A stretch of 64,000 nucleotides of DNA from Dactylosporangium sp. AC04546 (GCF_022095675.1 NZ_JAHYSG010000027.1:1-64000), one strand, 5' to 3'; counted from the first letter of the stretch, positions 1 through 8,172 are shown. Numbers and translations: made by a program. Notes: generated by a model not told the origin, from the sequence alone.

Positions 1-956
1 GCGGGGGAGGGGGCGCCGGCGGTGGTGGCGGTGGCGATCCGGGCGGCGGAGGCGCGTCCACCGGCGACGGCCGCGATGATCTCGCCGAAGGCGCCGAGTG
101 GCCCGAGCAGGAACTGGGCGAGCCCGACCGCGGAGACCAGCTGGCCGACGGTGATGTCCCCGGCGGCGGCGAGCCGCCCGCCGACCAGTGCGACGAGGGC
201 GAGGAACAGGCCGTTGACGACGATCACCGCGCCGTTGTAGCCGGCCTCGGCCCGGGCGGTGTGCAGAGTCGCGACGAGCGAGGCGCGGCTGATCGCCCGG
301 TACCGGGCGGCGGCGGTGCGCTCGGCGCCGATGCCCTTGATGACGCGCACGCCCCGCACGAGGTCGGCGGCTACGCCCGCGGCCTGGGCGGCGCGTTCCT
401 GCTGGTCGGCGCTGCGCCGCTCCAGCGGGCCGCTGAGCAGCCGCACGAGGTACAGCAGTGGCGGCGTGCCGAGCAGGATGAGCAGCCCCAGGGGTACCGA
501 CACGACCAGCAGGGCGATGCTGGCGACCGCGACCCCGACGACGGCCGCGACGCCGTGGGGCGCCTGGAAGTTCACCATCGCGGTGCGCCGGGCGTCGCCG
601 GTGGCGATGCTGACCAGCGCGCCCGGCAGCGGGCCGTCGCCGGTGCGGTCGACGGCGGCGGCGGTGACCGCGATGCGCAGCGAACGGTCGGCCTGAGCGC
701 CGGCGACGGTGCCCACCCGGGTGCCGAACCGCCAGCTCAGCGACAGCATGACGAACGTCGCGGCCAGCACGCCGAGCCACAGCAGCAGGGAGCCGGGCCG
801 GCCGGTGGCCACGGCCCGGTCGATGACGACGCCGATGAGGATCGGCACGAGCGCCTCGCCGGCCTGGTGGCCGGTGAAGAGCGCCGCCGAGGCGACGATC
901 CGCCCGCGGTGCGCCAGCATGGAGCGCCGTAGCACGCCCTCGCCATCCAGGTGCAT
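1..956 (-). CDS. ABC exporter-type transporter, N-terminal membrane part (truncated by window edge)
   Basis: The reading frame starts at an ATG at 956 and runs leftwards off the window without a stop, so about 318 residues are visible. They form the membrane domain of an exporter-type (type IV) ABC transporter: several long hydrophobic helices, plus a cytoplasmic loop containing LVRGVRVIKGIGAE that is typical of this fold. The nucleotide-binding domain, if present, lies outside the window. The gene diverges from a siderophore permease operon across an iron box. By analogy with siderophore loci it may export a siderophore or take up its ferric form (as YbtPQ/IrtAB-type transporters do). The transporter class is clear; the substrate is inference from the neighbours. 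Confidence 0.8.
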   Translation of the reverse strand, partial: MHLDGEGVLRRSMLAHRGRIVASAALFTGHQAGEALVPILIGVVIDRAVATGRPGSLLLWLGVLAATFVMLSLSWRFGTRVGTVAGAQADRSLRIAVTAAAVDRTGDGPLPGALVSIATGDARRTAMVNFQAPHGVAAVVGVAVASIALLVVSVPLGLLILLGTPPLLYLVRLLSGPLERRSADQQERAAQAAGVAADLVRGVRVIKGIGAERTAAARYRAISRASLVATLHTARAEAGYNGAVIVVNGLFLALVALVGGRLAAAGDITVGQLVSAVGLAQFLLGPLGAFGEIIAAVAGGRASAARIATATTAGAPSP

Positions 957-1000
957 CGCCGGCCCACTCCCGCTGTCATCTACTGGCTGTCGATCCAAGG

Positions 1001-1019
1001 TGAGGTTAGGGTACCCTCA
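1001..1019. promoter_or_regulatory. Iron box (DtxR/IdeR-type operator)
   Basis: The 19-base element TGAGGTTAGGGTACCCTCA matches the actinobacterial iron-box consensus TTAGGTTAGGCTAACCTAA at 15 positions and is itself nearly palindromic. It sits between the divergent exporter gene (start 956) and the permease operon (start 1082), so one site could repress both under iron-replete conditions. The match is seen in the sequence; binding is inferred. Confidence 0.75.
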
Positions 1020-1081
1020 GTCTCCCGGGAAGGGTGTTGCGCTCTCGCGGGAAAGTGCGGTGCGTCGAGCGGAGGTGTCGG

Positions 1082-2104
1082 GTGTCGGTGGCTGCGGCGA
1101 TCGCTGTCCGGTCCGGCCGCCGCCGATGGCTCGGGCTGGCCGCCGCGCTGCTTGCGCTGGCCGTGCTGTTCGCCGCGAGCCTCGCCGTCGGCGCGCGGCA
1201 CCTCGAGCTTGCCACCGTCTGGCAGGCGCTGCGTCACGACGACGGCAGCGACGCCGCCTACATCGTCCGCGCCCTGCGGCTGCCCCGGGGCATCCTCGCC
1301 GTGCTCGTCGGCGCCGCCCTCGGCCTCGCCGGGGCGCTCATGCAGGCCCTGACCCGCAACCCGCTCGCCGACCCCGGCCTGATGGGCGTGGAGATCGGCG
1401 CGTCCACCGCGATCGTCACCGGCATCGCCTTCTTCGGCGTCACCGCGCCGTCCGGCTACGTCTGGTTCGCCTTCGCCGGCGCCATGGCCGCCTCGGTGAT
1501 CGTCTACACGCTCGGCGCCAGCGGGCGGGCCCCGACGCCCGAACGCATCGTCGTCGCCGGCGCCGCGGTCACCGCCGCCCTCGGCGCGTTCGTCAGCGCC
1601 GTGCTCCTGCTCCGCGGCGAGGTCTTCGACCGGTTCCGGTTCTGGGTCGTCGGCTCGCTGGCCAACCGCGGCTTCGACGTGCTGTGGCAGGTCGGCCCGT
1701 TCATCGTCGCCGGCGCGTTGCTCGCGCTCGCCCTGTCCCGCGGCCTCAATGTCCTCGCGCTCGGCGAGGACACCGGCCGGGCCCTCGGCGCCCGCGCCGG
1801 GCGGATCCGGCTCGCCGGGGCGGTCGCCGTGACCCTGCTGTGCGGCGCGGCCACCGCCGCCGCCGGCCCGATCGGCTTCGTCGGCCTGACCGTCCCGCAC
1901 GTCGCCCGCATGATCACCGGACCGGACAACGGGTGGGTCCTGCCGTACTCGGCCGTGCTGGCCCCGATCCTGGTGCTCGGCGCCGACGTGGTCGGCCGGG
2001 TCGTGGCCGCGCCCGGCGAGCTCGAGGTCGGCATCGTCATGGCGTTCGTCGGCGCCCCGGTCTTCATCGCGCTGTGCCGGCGCACCCGGATCGCGCAGCT
2101 GTGA
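1082..2104 (+). CDS. Ferric-siderophore ABC permease, FecCD family (first subunit)
   Basis: A 340-residue polytopic membrane protein of the FecCD (BtuC-like) family, which forms half of the channel through which ferric siderophores enter the cytoplasm. Residues 66-100 carry the family signature LRLPRG followed by a helix and RNPLADPGL (92-100). About nine to ten hydrophobic segments follow and the length is normal. I chose the GTG at 1082 because GGAG lies about eight bases upstream; an in-frame start at 1034 would add an unhydrophobic Arg-rich leader. The stop overlaps the next gene's GTG by four bases, so translation is coupled. Expression is probably iron-repressed through the box at 1001-1019. 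No binding protein is encoded in this window. Confidence 0.9.
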   Translation: MSVAAAIAVRSGRRRWLGLAAALLALAVLFAASLAVGARHLELATVWQALRHDDGSDAAYIVRALRLPRGILAVLVGAALGLAGALMQALTRNPLADPGLMGVEIGASTAIVTGIAFFGVTAPSGYVWFAFAGAMAASVIVYTLGASGRAPTPERIVVAGAAVTAALGAFVSAVLLLRGEVFDRFRFWVVGSLANRGFDVLWQVGPFIVAGALLALALSRGLNVLALGEDTGRALGARAGRIRLAGAVAVTLLCGAATAAAGPIGFVGLTVPHVARMITGPDNGWVLPYSAVLAPILVLGADVVGRVVAAPGELEVGIVMAFVGAPVFIALCRRTRIAQL

Positions 2105-3165
2105 GCACGCACGCCGGCGGCCGGCCGATCTCCGGCGTCGTGCTGCGCATTGGCCCGCTCTCGATGCGGGTCCGGCCCCGCGCCGTGCTCGTCGGCCTGT
2201 TGCTGCTCGCCGTCCTCGCCGCCGTCGGCCTCGTCAGCCTCACCACCGGCGACTACGAGGCCAGCGTGGCGGAGGTCGTCGACGCGCTGTTCGGCGGCGG
2301 CCCGCCCGGCCTCGACGTGGTCGTGCGCCGGTTCCGGCTGCCGCGCCTGCTCGTGGCCATTGGCGTCGGGGCCGCGCTCGGCACCGCCGGCGCGGTGTTC
2401 CAGAGCGTCACCCGCAACCCGCTCGGCAGCCCCGACGTCATCGGCTTCACCACCGGCTCGGCGACCGGCGCGATCGCCGCGATCCTGCTGCTGCGCGCCA
2501 CGTCGTTCCAGGTCGCGGCCGCGGCGGTGGTCGGCGGCCTGCTGTCGGGGTTGGCCGTCTACCTGCTGTCGTACCGCCGCGGCGCCGCCGGCTTCCGGCT
2601 GATCCTGGTCGGCATCGGCGTCAGCGCGATGCTCGCCTCCGTCAACACCTACCTGCTGAGCCGCGCCTCGCTGCGCGAGGCCCAGCTCGCCCAGCTCTGG
2701 CTGCTCGGCAGCGTCAACGGCCGAAGCTGGGAGCACGTCGTGCCGCTGTGGGCGTCGCTGGCCGTGCTGCTGCCGGCGGTCATCGCGATGGGCCGCGGCA
2801 TGGCCATGCTGGGACTCGGCGCCGACACCGCGTCGGCGCTCGGGGTGCGCGCCGAACGCGTCAGCCTGTGGCTCATGCTCGGCGGCGTCGCCCTGACCGC
2901 CGTCGCGACCGCCGCGGCCGGCCCGATCGCCTTCGTCGCGCTGGCGGCGCCGCAGATCGCGGTACGCCTGGTCCGTTCCGGAAACCCGACGCTGATCCCG
3001 GCCGCGCTGACCGGCGCCGTGCTGCTGGCCGGCGCGGACCTCGCCGGCCAGCAGCTGTTCGGTCCGCTGCGCCTGCCGGCCGGGGTGACCACGGCGGCCG
3101 TCGGCGGGATCTACCTCATCTGGCTGCTCGGCCGTGAGTGGCGCAAGGGATGGAGTTCGCTGTGA
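2101..3165 (+). CDS. Ferric-siderophore ABC permease, FecCD family (second subunit)
   Basis: A 354-residue FecCD-family permease, paralogous to the preceding subunit and expected to form a heterodimeric channel with it. The signature RFRLPRLL (78-85) and RNPLGSPDVIG (105-115) are both present, and the hydrophobic pattern matches BtuC/FepG-type proteins. The GTG start at 2101 overlaps the upstream stop in a GTGA arrangement. A longer in-frame extension back to 709 is antisense to the exporter gene and is not credible. The 3' end overlaps the ATPase gene in the same way, giving a tightly coupled three-gene operon. Confidence 0.9.
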   Translation: MSTHAGGRPISGVVLRIGPLSMRVRPRAVLVGLLLLAVLAAVGLVSLTTGDYEASVAEVVDALFGGGPPGLDVVVRRFRLPRLLVAIGVGAALGTAGAVFQSVTRNPLGSPDVIGFTTGSATGAIAAILLLRATSFQVAAAAVVGGLLSGLAVYLLSYRRGAAGFRLILVGIGVSAMLASVNTYLLSRASLREAQLAQLWLLGSVNGRSWEHVVPLWASLAVLLPAVIAMGRGMAMLGLGADTASALGVRAERVSLWLMLGGVALTAVATAAAGPIAFVALAAPQIAVRLVRSGNPTLIPAALTGAVLLAGADLAGQQLFGPLRLPAGVTTAAVGGIYLIWLLGREWRKGWSSL

Positions 3166-3983
3166 CCGGCGTGCGCACCGACCGCTTGCAGGCACAAGAC
3201 CTGACGATCGGCTACGACGAGCGGGTCGTGGCCACCGACCTCGGCCTGACCGTGCCCGACGGCTCGTTCACCGTCATCATCGGCCCCAACGCCTGCGGCA
3301 AGTCCACCCTGCTCAAGGCGCTGGCCCGGCTGATCCGGCCGCGGGCCGGCAGCGTCTGGCTGGACGGGCAGGCCATCTCGGCGTACTCGACCAAGCACAT
3401 CGCCCGCCAGCTCGGCCTGCTGCCGCAGACCTCGCTCGTCCCCGGCGGCATCACGGTCGGTGACCTCGTCGCCCGGGGCCGCTACCCGCATCAGAGCATG
3501 CTGCGGCAGTGGTCGCCACGCGACGAGCAGGTCGTCGTCGCGGCGATGGCCCGCACCGGCGTCGCCGAGCTCGCGCACCGGATCGTCGACGAGCTGTCCG
3601 GCGGTCAGCGGCAGCGGGTGTGGCTGGCGATGGTCCTCGCCCAGGAGACGTCGATCCTGCTGCTGGACGAGCCGACCACGTTCCTGGACATCGCCCACCA
3701 GGTCGAGGTCCTCAACCTGTGCGCGGAGTTGCACGAGCAGGGCTCGACGCTGGCGGTCGTGCTGCACGACATCAACCAGGCCTGCCGCTACGCCACCCAC
3801 CTGGTGGTGATGCGCGACGGGCGGATCGTCGCCCAGGGCGACCCGTCGAGCATCGTCACCGAGTCGCTGATCGCCGAGGTGTTCGGCCTGGCCTGCCGGA
3901 TCATCCCGGACCCGGAGGTGGGCACGCCGATCGTCGTGCCGGTCGCCCGGCCGGGCGACCCCCGCCGCCGCACGGCGGACTGA
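3162..3983 (+). CDS. Ferric-siderophore ABC transporter ATPase (FepC/FecE-like)
   Basis: A 273-residue ABC ATPase that would power the two FecCD permeases. Walker A is GPNACGKST (41-49), the ABC signature is LSGGQ (145-149), Walker B is ILLLDEP (165-171), and the switch histidine is in VVLHDINQA. The sequence resembles FepC/FecE/CbrD-type ATPases throughout. I chose the GTG at 3162 because it overlaps the upstream stop by four bases, as in the previous pair, and has GGAG six bases upstream. ATG codons at 3138 and 3150 are in-frame alternatives. Family assignment is certain; the siderophore is unknown. Confidence 0.9.
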   Translation: MTGVRTDRLQAQDLTIGYDERVVATDLGLTVPDGSFTVIIGPNACGKSTLLKALARLIRPRAGSVWLDGQAISAYSTKHIARQLGLLPQTSLVPGGITVGDLVARGRYPHQSMLRQWSPRDEQVVVAAMARTGVAELAHRIVDELSGGQRQRVWLAMVLAQETSILLLDEPTTFLDIAHQVEVLNLCAELHEQGSTLAVVLHDINQACRYATHLVVMRDGRIVAQGDPSSIVTESLIAEVFGLACRIIPDPEVGTPIVVPVARPGDPRRRTAD

Positions 3984-4057
3984 GCGCGAATTCGTCGCCG
4001 ATCGATCTGTGGCGCTCCGGTGGACCGCCCGTCCGCAGGGTGACCACTCCTTATCGG

Positions 4058-4087
4058 AAGGTAAGAAACAAAGCGTAGCCTTACCTT
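4058..4087. repeat. Inverted repeat of iron-box-like half sites
   Basis: AAGGTAAG (4058-4065) and its exact reverse complement CTTACCTT (4080-4087) flank a 14-base spacer. The half sites match those of the iron box at 4643-4661, but the spacing is much wider. It could be a split metalloregulator site ahead of the DUF1540 gene or a hairpin that ends the siderophore operon; the sequence cannot separate these. Confidence 0.45.
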
Positions 4088-4278
4088 TGGTTCGGCCCGC
4101 TGCAGTGCGCCCAGGAACACTTTTTCGGCGTTTCGACTCACCCAATTGAGCTGGTGTGATGCCACCAGAAACCATCCTGCGTGGCCCAGGTAAACCCGCC
4201 GGCATGCGAGTTCCCGACTATTCTTGGGCTTGATCGCGATGTTGTCGATCAGGGCGGAGAACAGTGAGCGGAGGAGCC

Positions 4279-4575
4279 ATGAAGACCCTTTTGCAGATGC
4301 CTGCCGTGCGCGAATGCGCCGCCGTCACATGCAGTTTCAACGACGGTGGCTGTCATGCCCCGGCCGTGACCGTCGCGGCGGCCGGTAAGGCCGCGTCCTG
4401 TGCGACGTTCGTCGAATCGTCGGTGCGCGGGGGCATGTCGGAGGTCACCGGCAGCGTCGGCGCGTGCGCCCGCACCGACTGCGCCCACAACACCAACCTG
4501 GCCTGCACGGCGCCGTCCGTCCAGGTCGGCCCGGGCGCCACGGTCAGCGACTGCCTGACCTATCAGCCGGCCTGA
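4279..4575 (+). CDS. DUF1540 Cys-rich small protein with two repeats
   Basis: A 98-residue protein made of two DUF1540-type repeats, each with four cysteines: C13, C18, C25, C41 and C63, C68, C76, C92. The even spacing suggests metal binding or disulfide formation. There is no signal peptide. The start was set at the ATG at 4279 because of the strong GGAGGAG just upstream, in preference to a GTG at 4264. It lies between an iron-regulated importer and an iron-boxed DUF2470 gene, so a role in metal handling is plausible but inferred. The biochemical function of the family is not established to my knowledge. Confidence 0.8.
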   Translation: MKTLLQMPAVRECAAVTCSFNDGGCHAPAVTVAAAGKAASCATFVESSVRGGMSEVTGSVGACARTDCAHNTNLACTAPSVQVGPGATVSDCLTYQPA

Positions 4576-4587
4576 TCCGACCACGCC

Positions 4588-4611
4588 TGACCTGACCGAA
4601 TCGGCAGGTCA
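4588..4611. terminator. Hairpin after the DUF1540 gene
   Basis: TGACCTG (4588-4594) pairs perfectly with CAGGTCA (4605-4611) across a ten-base loop, twelve bases after the stop codon. There is no T-run, as is common in high-GC actinomycetes, so this is a candidate transcription terminator only. Confidence 0.45.
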
Positions 4612-4642
4612 ACCGCCTCCTTGCGCCGCAGTCGAGCTCGAC

Positions 4643-4661
4643 TAAGGTAAGCCTTACTTCA
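4643..4661. promoter_or_regulatory. Iron box upstream of the DUF2470 gene
   Basis: TAAGGTAAGCCTTACTTCA matches the iron-box consensus TTAGGTTAGGCTAACCTAA at about 13 of 19 positions and contains the near-palindromic core AAGGTAAGCCTTACTT. It ends 45 bases before the start codon at 4707, a position suited to repression by a DtxR/IdeR-family regulator. Confidence 0.7.
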
Positions 4662-4706
4662 TGAGGTAGGCTTGCTCGAACTCGATCGTGGAGCAAGGAG
4701 GCCGGC

Positions 4707-5483
4707 ATGGCATCCGCAACCGAACCGCCGTCGGCGCTCGCCGGCAGCCGGCCGTCAACCGACGCGGTCGAGGTCCGCTCCGCCCTCGCGACCTGCACGT
4801 CGTTGCGACTGGAGGTGGCCGGCACGGCCGCCGACCTGATCGACGCGCACACCGTGCTCCCTGACGGCACGATCGTCGTCGCCGTCGACGCGATGACCCG
4901 GCTCGGTGGACTGCTCGTCGCCGCCCGCGGAGCGGACCACGCCGTCCGGCTCGACGTCACCCACCTGGTGCCCGTGCCGGTGCGGGCCCGGGTGCGGGCA
5001 CGAGTGACCGTGACCGGCAGCGTGCGTCGCATGGACCCGGCCGTCCTCGACTCGTGCGACGACGGCGCCGTCATGTCGCTGCTCGGCCTCCCGCCGGTGG
5101 CACTGTGGACGGTCGAGCCCGGCAGTGTGCACGTCGAACGGCACGGGGCCGGCGCCGAGGTGGCCGTCGCGGCCTACTACGCGGCGCGTCCCGACCCGGT
5201 CGCCACCGTCGAGGCGGTACACCTGGCCCGCTTGATCCGGCACCACCGCGACGCCGCGCACCGGTTGGCCGCGCTGGTCGATCCGGAGCTGGCCGCCACC
5301 GGCGCTCGGTTGGTGCCGGTGGCGGTCGACGCCGACGGGCTGACCCTGCGGGCGGAGACGGTGCACCGACATGACGACGTCCGGCTGCCGTTTCGCGTCC
5401 GGGTCACCGACGAGGCCACGCTCGACCGGGAACTGCGGCGGCTCCTGCCGGACAACGACGCCGACCGGCCCGAAGGGGCCTGA
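4707..5483 (+). CDS. DUF2470 domain protein, possible heme/iron utilisation (HugZ-like)
   Basis: A 258-residue soluble protein. Its first ~150 residues have the alternating pattern of a flavin-reductase-like split beta barrel. Residues ~160-250, containing ARLIRHHRDAAHRLAAL and a C-terminal LPFRVRVTDEATLDRELRRLL stretch, look like DUF2470, which is found at the end of HugZ-type heme-degrading and iron-utilisation proteins. GGAGG precedes the ATG at a good distance. An iron box lies directly upstream, supporting a role in iron release or siderophore metabolism. Whether it degrades heme cannot be judged from sequence alone. DUF2470 assignment is fairly secure; the N-terminal fold is less so. 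Confidence 0.75.
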   Translation: MASATEPPSALAGSRPSTDAVEVRSALATCTSLRLEVAGTAADLIDAHTVLPDGTIVVAVDAMTRLGGLLVAARGADHAVRLDVTHLVPVPVRARVRARVTVTGSVRRMDPAVLDSCDDGAVMSLLGLPPVALWTVEPGSVHVERHGAGAEVAVAAYYAARPDPVATVEAVHLARLIRHHRDAAHRLAALVDPELAATGARLVPVAVDADGLTLRAETVHRHDDVRLPFRVRVTDEATLDRELRRLLPDNDADRPEGA

Positions 5484-5574
5484 GCTCACCCATCGCCCGC
5501 CCTGCCCGCCGCCGTCGCGCGGGCCGACTCCGGGGGCGATCGTCATCTGACACGACCTGCCTGATTCTTCCGGC

Positions 5575-5602
5575 TTGACGCGTTCCGATATGGGCATATG
5601 AT
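5575..5602 (+). promoter_or_regulatory. Promoter of the arsR operon, leaderless, with an embedded palindrome
   Basis: TTGACG (5575-5580), a 16-base spacer and TATGAT (5597-5602) make a good sigma-70-type promoter. Transcription would start near 5609-5610, at the ATG chosen for the regulator, giving a leaderless mRNA. The perfect inverted repeat ATATG-GG-CATAT (5588-5599) lies in the spacer and overlaps the -10 box, a good place for an autoregulatory ArsR operator. Confidence 0.55.
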
Positions 5603-5609
5603 GGCGGCC

Positions 5610-5951
5610 ATGGCACGAGCAGCGACGACGTCGGACGCGTTCAACGCGATCGCCGAGCCGCAGCGCCGGGACATCCTGATGCTGCTGCGGGCGGGTGAGC
5701 GGCCGGTGACCGAGCTGGCCCGGGAGCTGGGGATGAGCCAGCCGCGGGCGTCCAAGCACCTGCGGGTGCTCCGCGAGGTCGGGCTGGTGCGCGACCGCAA
5801 GGCGGGCAAGCAGCGCCTCTATGGCCTGGACGCCCGCGGGCTGCGGCCGGTCCACGAGTGGACCGGCGGATTCGAGCGGTTCTGGAACGAGAGCTTCGAC
5901 CGGCTGGACGCATACGTGCAGGACCTGAAGCAGGCAAGGCAGGAGGAGTAG
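5610..5951 (+). CDS. ArsR-family transcriptional regulator
   Basis: A 113-residue winged-helix protein of the ArsR/SmtB superfamily. AFNAIAEPQRRDILMLL is the first helix pair, and VTELARELGMSQPRASKHLRVL is the helix-turn-helix. No cysteine metal-binding motif is visible, so it belongs to the non-metal subgroup usually found next to AHSA1 genes. Upstream ATGs at 5598 and 5601 overlap the predicted -10 box, so I start at 5610 as a leaderless message. The next gene begins four bases after the stop. It probably represses its own operon. Confidence 0.85.
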   Translation: MARAATTSDAFNAIAEPQRRDILMLLRAGERPVTELARELGMSQPRASKHLRVLREVGLVRDRKAGKQRLYGLDARGLRPVHEWTGGFERFWNESFDRLDAYVQDLKQARQEE

Positions 5952-5954
5952 CTG

Positions 5955-6461
5955 ATGAGCGCGACGGGACGAGGAGCGCCGGCGCAGTCCGCGACGGCCG
6001 ACCGCGAGGTCGTCATCTCCCGGGGCATCGACGCCCCGCGAGAGCTGGTGTTCGAGGCGTTCACGGCGGTCCGGCACCTGTCGCGGTGGTGGGGGCCGGA
6101 GGGGTTCACCACCACCACGCGGGCGTTCGAGTTCCGCGTCGGCGGGGAGTGGGACTTCGTGATGCACGGACCGGACGGGACGGACTACCAGGAGTGGATC
6201 ACCTGGACCGAGATCGCCCCGCCGGAGCGGATCGCGCTGCTGCACGGTGAGTCCCGCGACGACCCGAACGCCTTCGAGTCGGTCCTCACGTTCGCACCCG
6301 ACGGGGCGGCGACCCGGATCGAGATGCGCACGGTGTTCCCCACCAAGGAGCTGCGCGACGAGGCGGTCGAGAAGTACCACGCGATCGAGGGCGGCCAGCA
6401 GACCCTGAGCAACCTGGCTGCCTACGTCACCGAGATCGTTCGGAAGGGAGCGGAGGGCTGA
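5955..6461 (+). CDS. SRPBCC/AHSA1 domain protein
   Basis: A 168-residue START-like (SRPBCC) protein of the AHSA1 family. Diagnostic stretches are VISRGIDAPRELVFEAFT at the first strand/helix, HLSRWWGPEGFTT, and the closing helix of the hydrophobic pocket near the C terminus. Such proteins bind hydrophobic ligands and are very often paired with a small ArsR regulator, as here. The ligand is unknown. Its stop overlaps the next gene's start. Confidence 0.85.
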   Translation: MSATGRGAPAQSATADREVVISRGIDAPRELVFEAFTAVRHLSRWWGPEGFTTTTRAFEFRVGGEWDFVMHGPDGTDYQEWITWTEIAPPERIALLHGESRDDPNAFESVLTFAPDGAATRIEMRTVFPTKELRDEAVEKYHAIEGGQQTLSNLAAYVTEIVRKGAEG

Positions 6462-7081
6462 TGGCCGGGAAGGTGTTCTTCAGCGTGTCGATGTCGCTGG
6501 ACGGGTTCATCGCGCCCGAGTCCCCCGAGGAGTTGATGGGGCGGCAGTGGATGGAACTGCAGCAGTGGATCTTCCCGCTGCGGTTCTTCCGGGAGAACCT
6601 GAAGTTCGGCGAGGGCGGCGAGGAGGGGCGCGACAACGACATCGCGCGGGAGACGTTCGAGCGCACCGGCGCGAGCGTGATGGGCAAGCGCATGTTCGAC
6701 GCCGGCGAGACGGCGTGGCCGGCGGAGGCGCCGTTCCACACGCCGGTCTTCGTCGTGACGCACGAGAAGCGTGACCCCTGGGAACGGCCGGGCGGGACCA
6801 CCTTCCACTTCGTCAACGACGGCATCGAGACCGCGCTCGACCAGGCCCGCGAGGCCGCCGGCGACCGCGACGTCCGCATCGCGGGCGGCGGCGAGACGAT
6901 TTTGCAGTACCTGAACGCCGGCCTGATCGACGAGTTCACGATCGCGCTGTCGCCCGTGCTGTTCGGCTCCGGAGTCCGCCTGTTCGAGGGCGTGGACGCG
7001 GGCCGCGTGGCCCTGGAGCCGGTCCGTTCGGAGTCCTCCCCGCGGGTGACGCACCTGACCTACACCGTCCGGGAGCGGTAA
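6461..7081 (+). CDS. Dihydrofolate-reductase-family protein (RibD C-terminal domain)
   Basis: A 206-residue protein with the RibD C-terminal/dihydrofolate-reductase-like fold. It opens with KVFFSVSMSLDGFIAPE and has IAGGGETILQYLNAGLIDEF near residue 150, where this family binds NAD(P)H. Its ATG overlaps the preceding stop by one base, making a three-gene arsR-AHSA1-reductase unit that recurs in actinomycetes. The family includes riboflavin-pathway reductases and many uncharacterised oxidoreductases; a specific substrate cannot be assigned. Confidence 0.85.
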   Translation: MAGKVFFSVSMSLDGFIAPESPEELMGRQWMELQQWIFPLRFFRENLKFGEGGEEGRDNDIARETFERTGASVMGKRMFDAGETAWPAEAPFHTPVFVVTHEKRDPWERPGGTTFHFVNDGIETALDQAREAAGDRDVRIAGGGETILQYLNAGLIDEFTIALSPVLFGSGVRLFEGVDAGRVALEPVRSESSPRVTHLTYTVRER

Positions 7082-7156
7082 CGGTCTCGACCGCAGCGCT
7101 CCACGCCGAGGTCAGCAGCGGAGGTCGCAGGCAGAGGCGGGCTTAGCATCGGGCAC

Positions 7157-7342
7157 GTGGACTCTGCTCTCGACACCTTGCCCAAGATCAGCGCGCCCGC
7201 GACACGGGCATTGCACGCCGCCGGTTACACCGCGCTGCGCCAGCTCGCGGGCGTGCCCCGCGCCGAGCTTGCCGTGCTGCACGGCATGGGGCCCAAGGCG
7301 CTCGAAGCTGCGCTCGAACGGCACAACCTGCGCTTGGGTTGA
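7157..7342 (+). CDS. Small helix-hairpin-helix protein
   Basis: A 61-residue protein starting with GTG. It consists of two helix-hairpin-helix-like motifs: LPKISAPATRALHAAGYTAL and VLHGMGPKALEAALERH. The second contains the characteristic GMGPKAL hairpin seen in non-specific DNA-binding domains of RNA polymerase alpha, RuvA and UvrC. Similar stand-alone proteins are common in actinomycetes and are usually called DNA-binding proteins. The exact role is unknown. Confidence 0.65.
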   Translation: MDSALDTLPKISAPATRALHAAGYTALRQLAGVPRAELAVLHGMGPKALEAALERHNLRLG

Positions 7343-7424
7343 TATCAGTGCTTGCGCCGCCGGTACAGCGATGATTTGAACAATCTGTTGAAAACGGATC
7401 GTTTAGCTGGCATGCTCCGAAGGT

Positions 7425-7841
7425 ATGACGGAGATGCTGACCTTCCCCGACCCCGCGGCACGGCGCGCCGAGCGGGTGTACACCGCGCTGGCCCACCTCA
7501 CCGAGCGCCACGCCGGATCTCCCGAGTTGCGCTCGCGGCATCTCCACGCGGACGTCGCCGACCCGCACGAGGTGGTCCGCGTCGCCGCGGCGATGGCCGC
7601 CGGGTCGATCCCGCCGGCCCCGGGCGAACCCCCGCTGGACAAGTCCGACCTGGTCGCGGCGCTGACCTTGCTGCCGGAGGTGCGGGCGGACATGGACGCC
7701 ACGGAGCTCTACCTGCTCAGAACCGCCCGCGCCCGCGCGATGACCTGGCAGGAGATCGCGCTGAGCCTCGGGCTGGGCACCCCGCAAGCGGCCCGGCAGC
7801 GCTTCGAGCGGCTGGAGTCCCGGAGGGACCCGGCGACGTGA
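7425..7841 (+). CDS. Hypothetical protein with C-terminal helix-turn-helix
   Basis: A 138-residue protein starting at ATG 7425 after GAAGG. The C terminus (about 105-135) contains MTWQEIALSLGLGTPQAARQRFERL, a recognisable sigma-70 region-4-like helix-turn-helix. The N-terminal ~100 residues are helical and not recognised. The upstream 80 bases are AT-rich for this region and probably contain its promoter. It is likely a DNA-binding protein; target unknown. Confidence 0.6.
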   Translation: MTEMLTFPDPAARRAERVYTALAHLTERHAGSPELRSRHLHADVADPHEVVRVAAAMAAGSIPPAPGEPPLDKSDLVAALTLLPEVRADMDATELYLLRTARARAMTWQEIALSLGLGTPQAARQRFERLESRRDPAT

Positions 7842-8172
7842 TCGGGGATCTGCCCCGAGCGGCTCGAAGACGCTGGTTACCGGCTGCTGGATAGCTTCTC
7901 TGGAGCTGTGGCCCGCCGCGCTGCGGGCCCGTGGCGTTCCGGATGCCCGTCCACCTGCGCGCGCGGTCGCCTCCGGCGGGTAGGGCCGCCGGCCCCACGC
8001 CCGTGTTCGCCATCGAGCCACGTTGCCCCCGCGGACACGGCGGTGTGCCGTCGCAGGCGAGGGACCCGCCGGAGGATGTTCTCCCCGGCGGGTCCTGCCC
8101 GTGCCGGTACGGCCCGGGTCTTCGTTCAGCGGCCGGTGCCCGCTCGCCGGGCGCCGGCCATTGCCTGCCTGG
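7842..8172. other. Intergenic region, no convincing gene
   Basis: Several frames stay open here because of high GC, but none has a credible start, composition or family motif. The only structure I can point to is the long hairpin at 8062-8095. Confidence 0.6.
8062..8095. terminator. Strong hairpin, probable bidirectional terminator
   Basis: GGACCCGCCGG (8062-8072) and its perfect reverse complement CCGGCGGGTCC (8085-8095) form an 11-base-pair stem with a 12-base loop. It lies between two converging genes and could end both transcripts. Confidence 0.55.

Noticed and set aside
1034..1081. Longer N terminus for the first FecCD permease
   Set aside because: The ATG at 1034 has no RBS and adds Arg/Cys residues before the first helix; GTG 1082 has GGAG at a good distance.
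3998..4010. GATCGATCT near the end of the siderophore ATPase gene as another LacI operator
   Set aside because: It lacks the outer TA bases on the left, is not in a promoter position and lies in an unrelated operon, so chance similarity is more likely.
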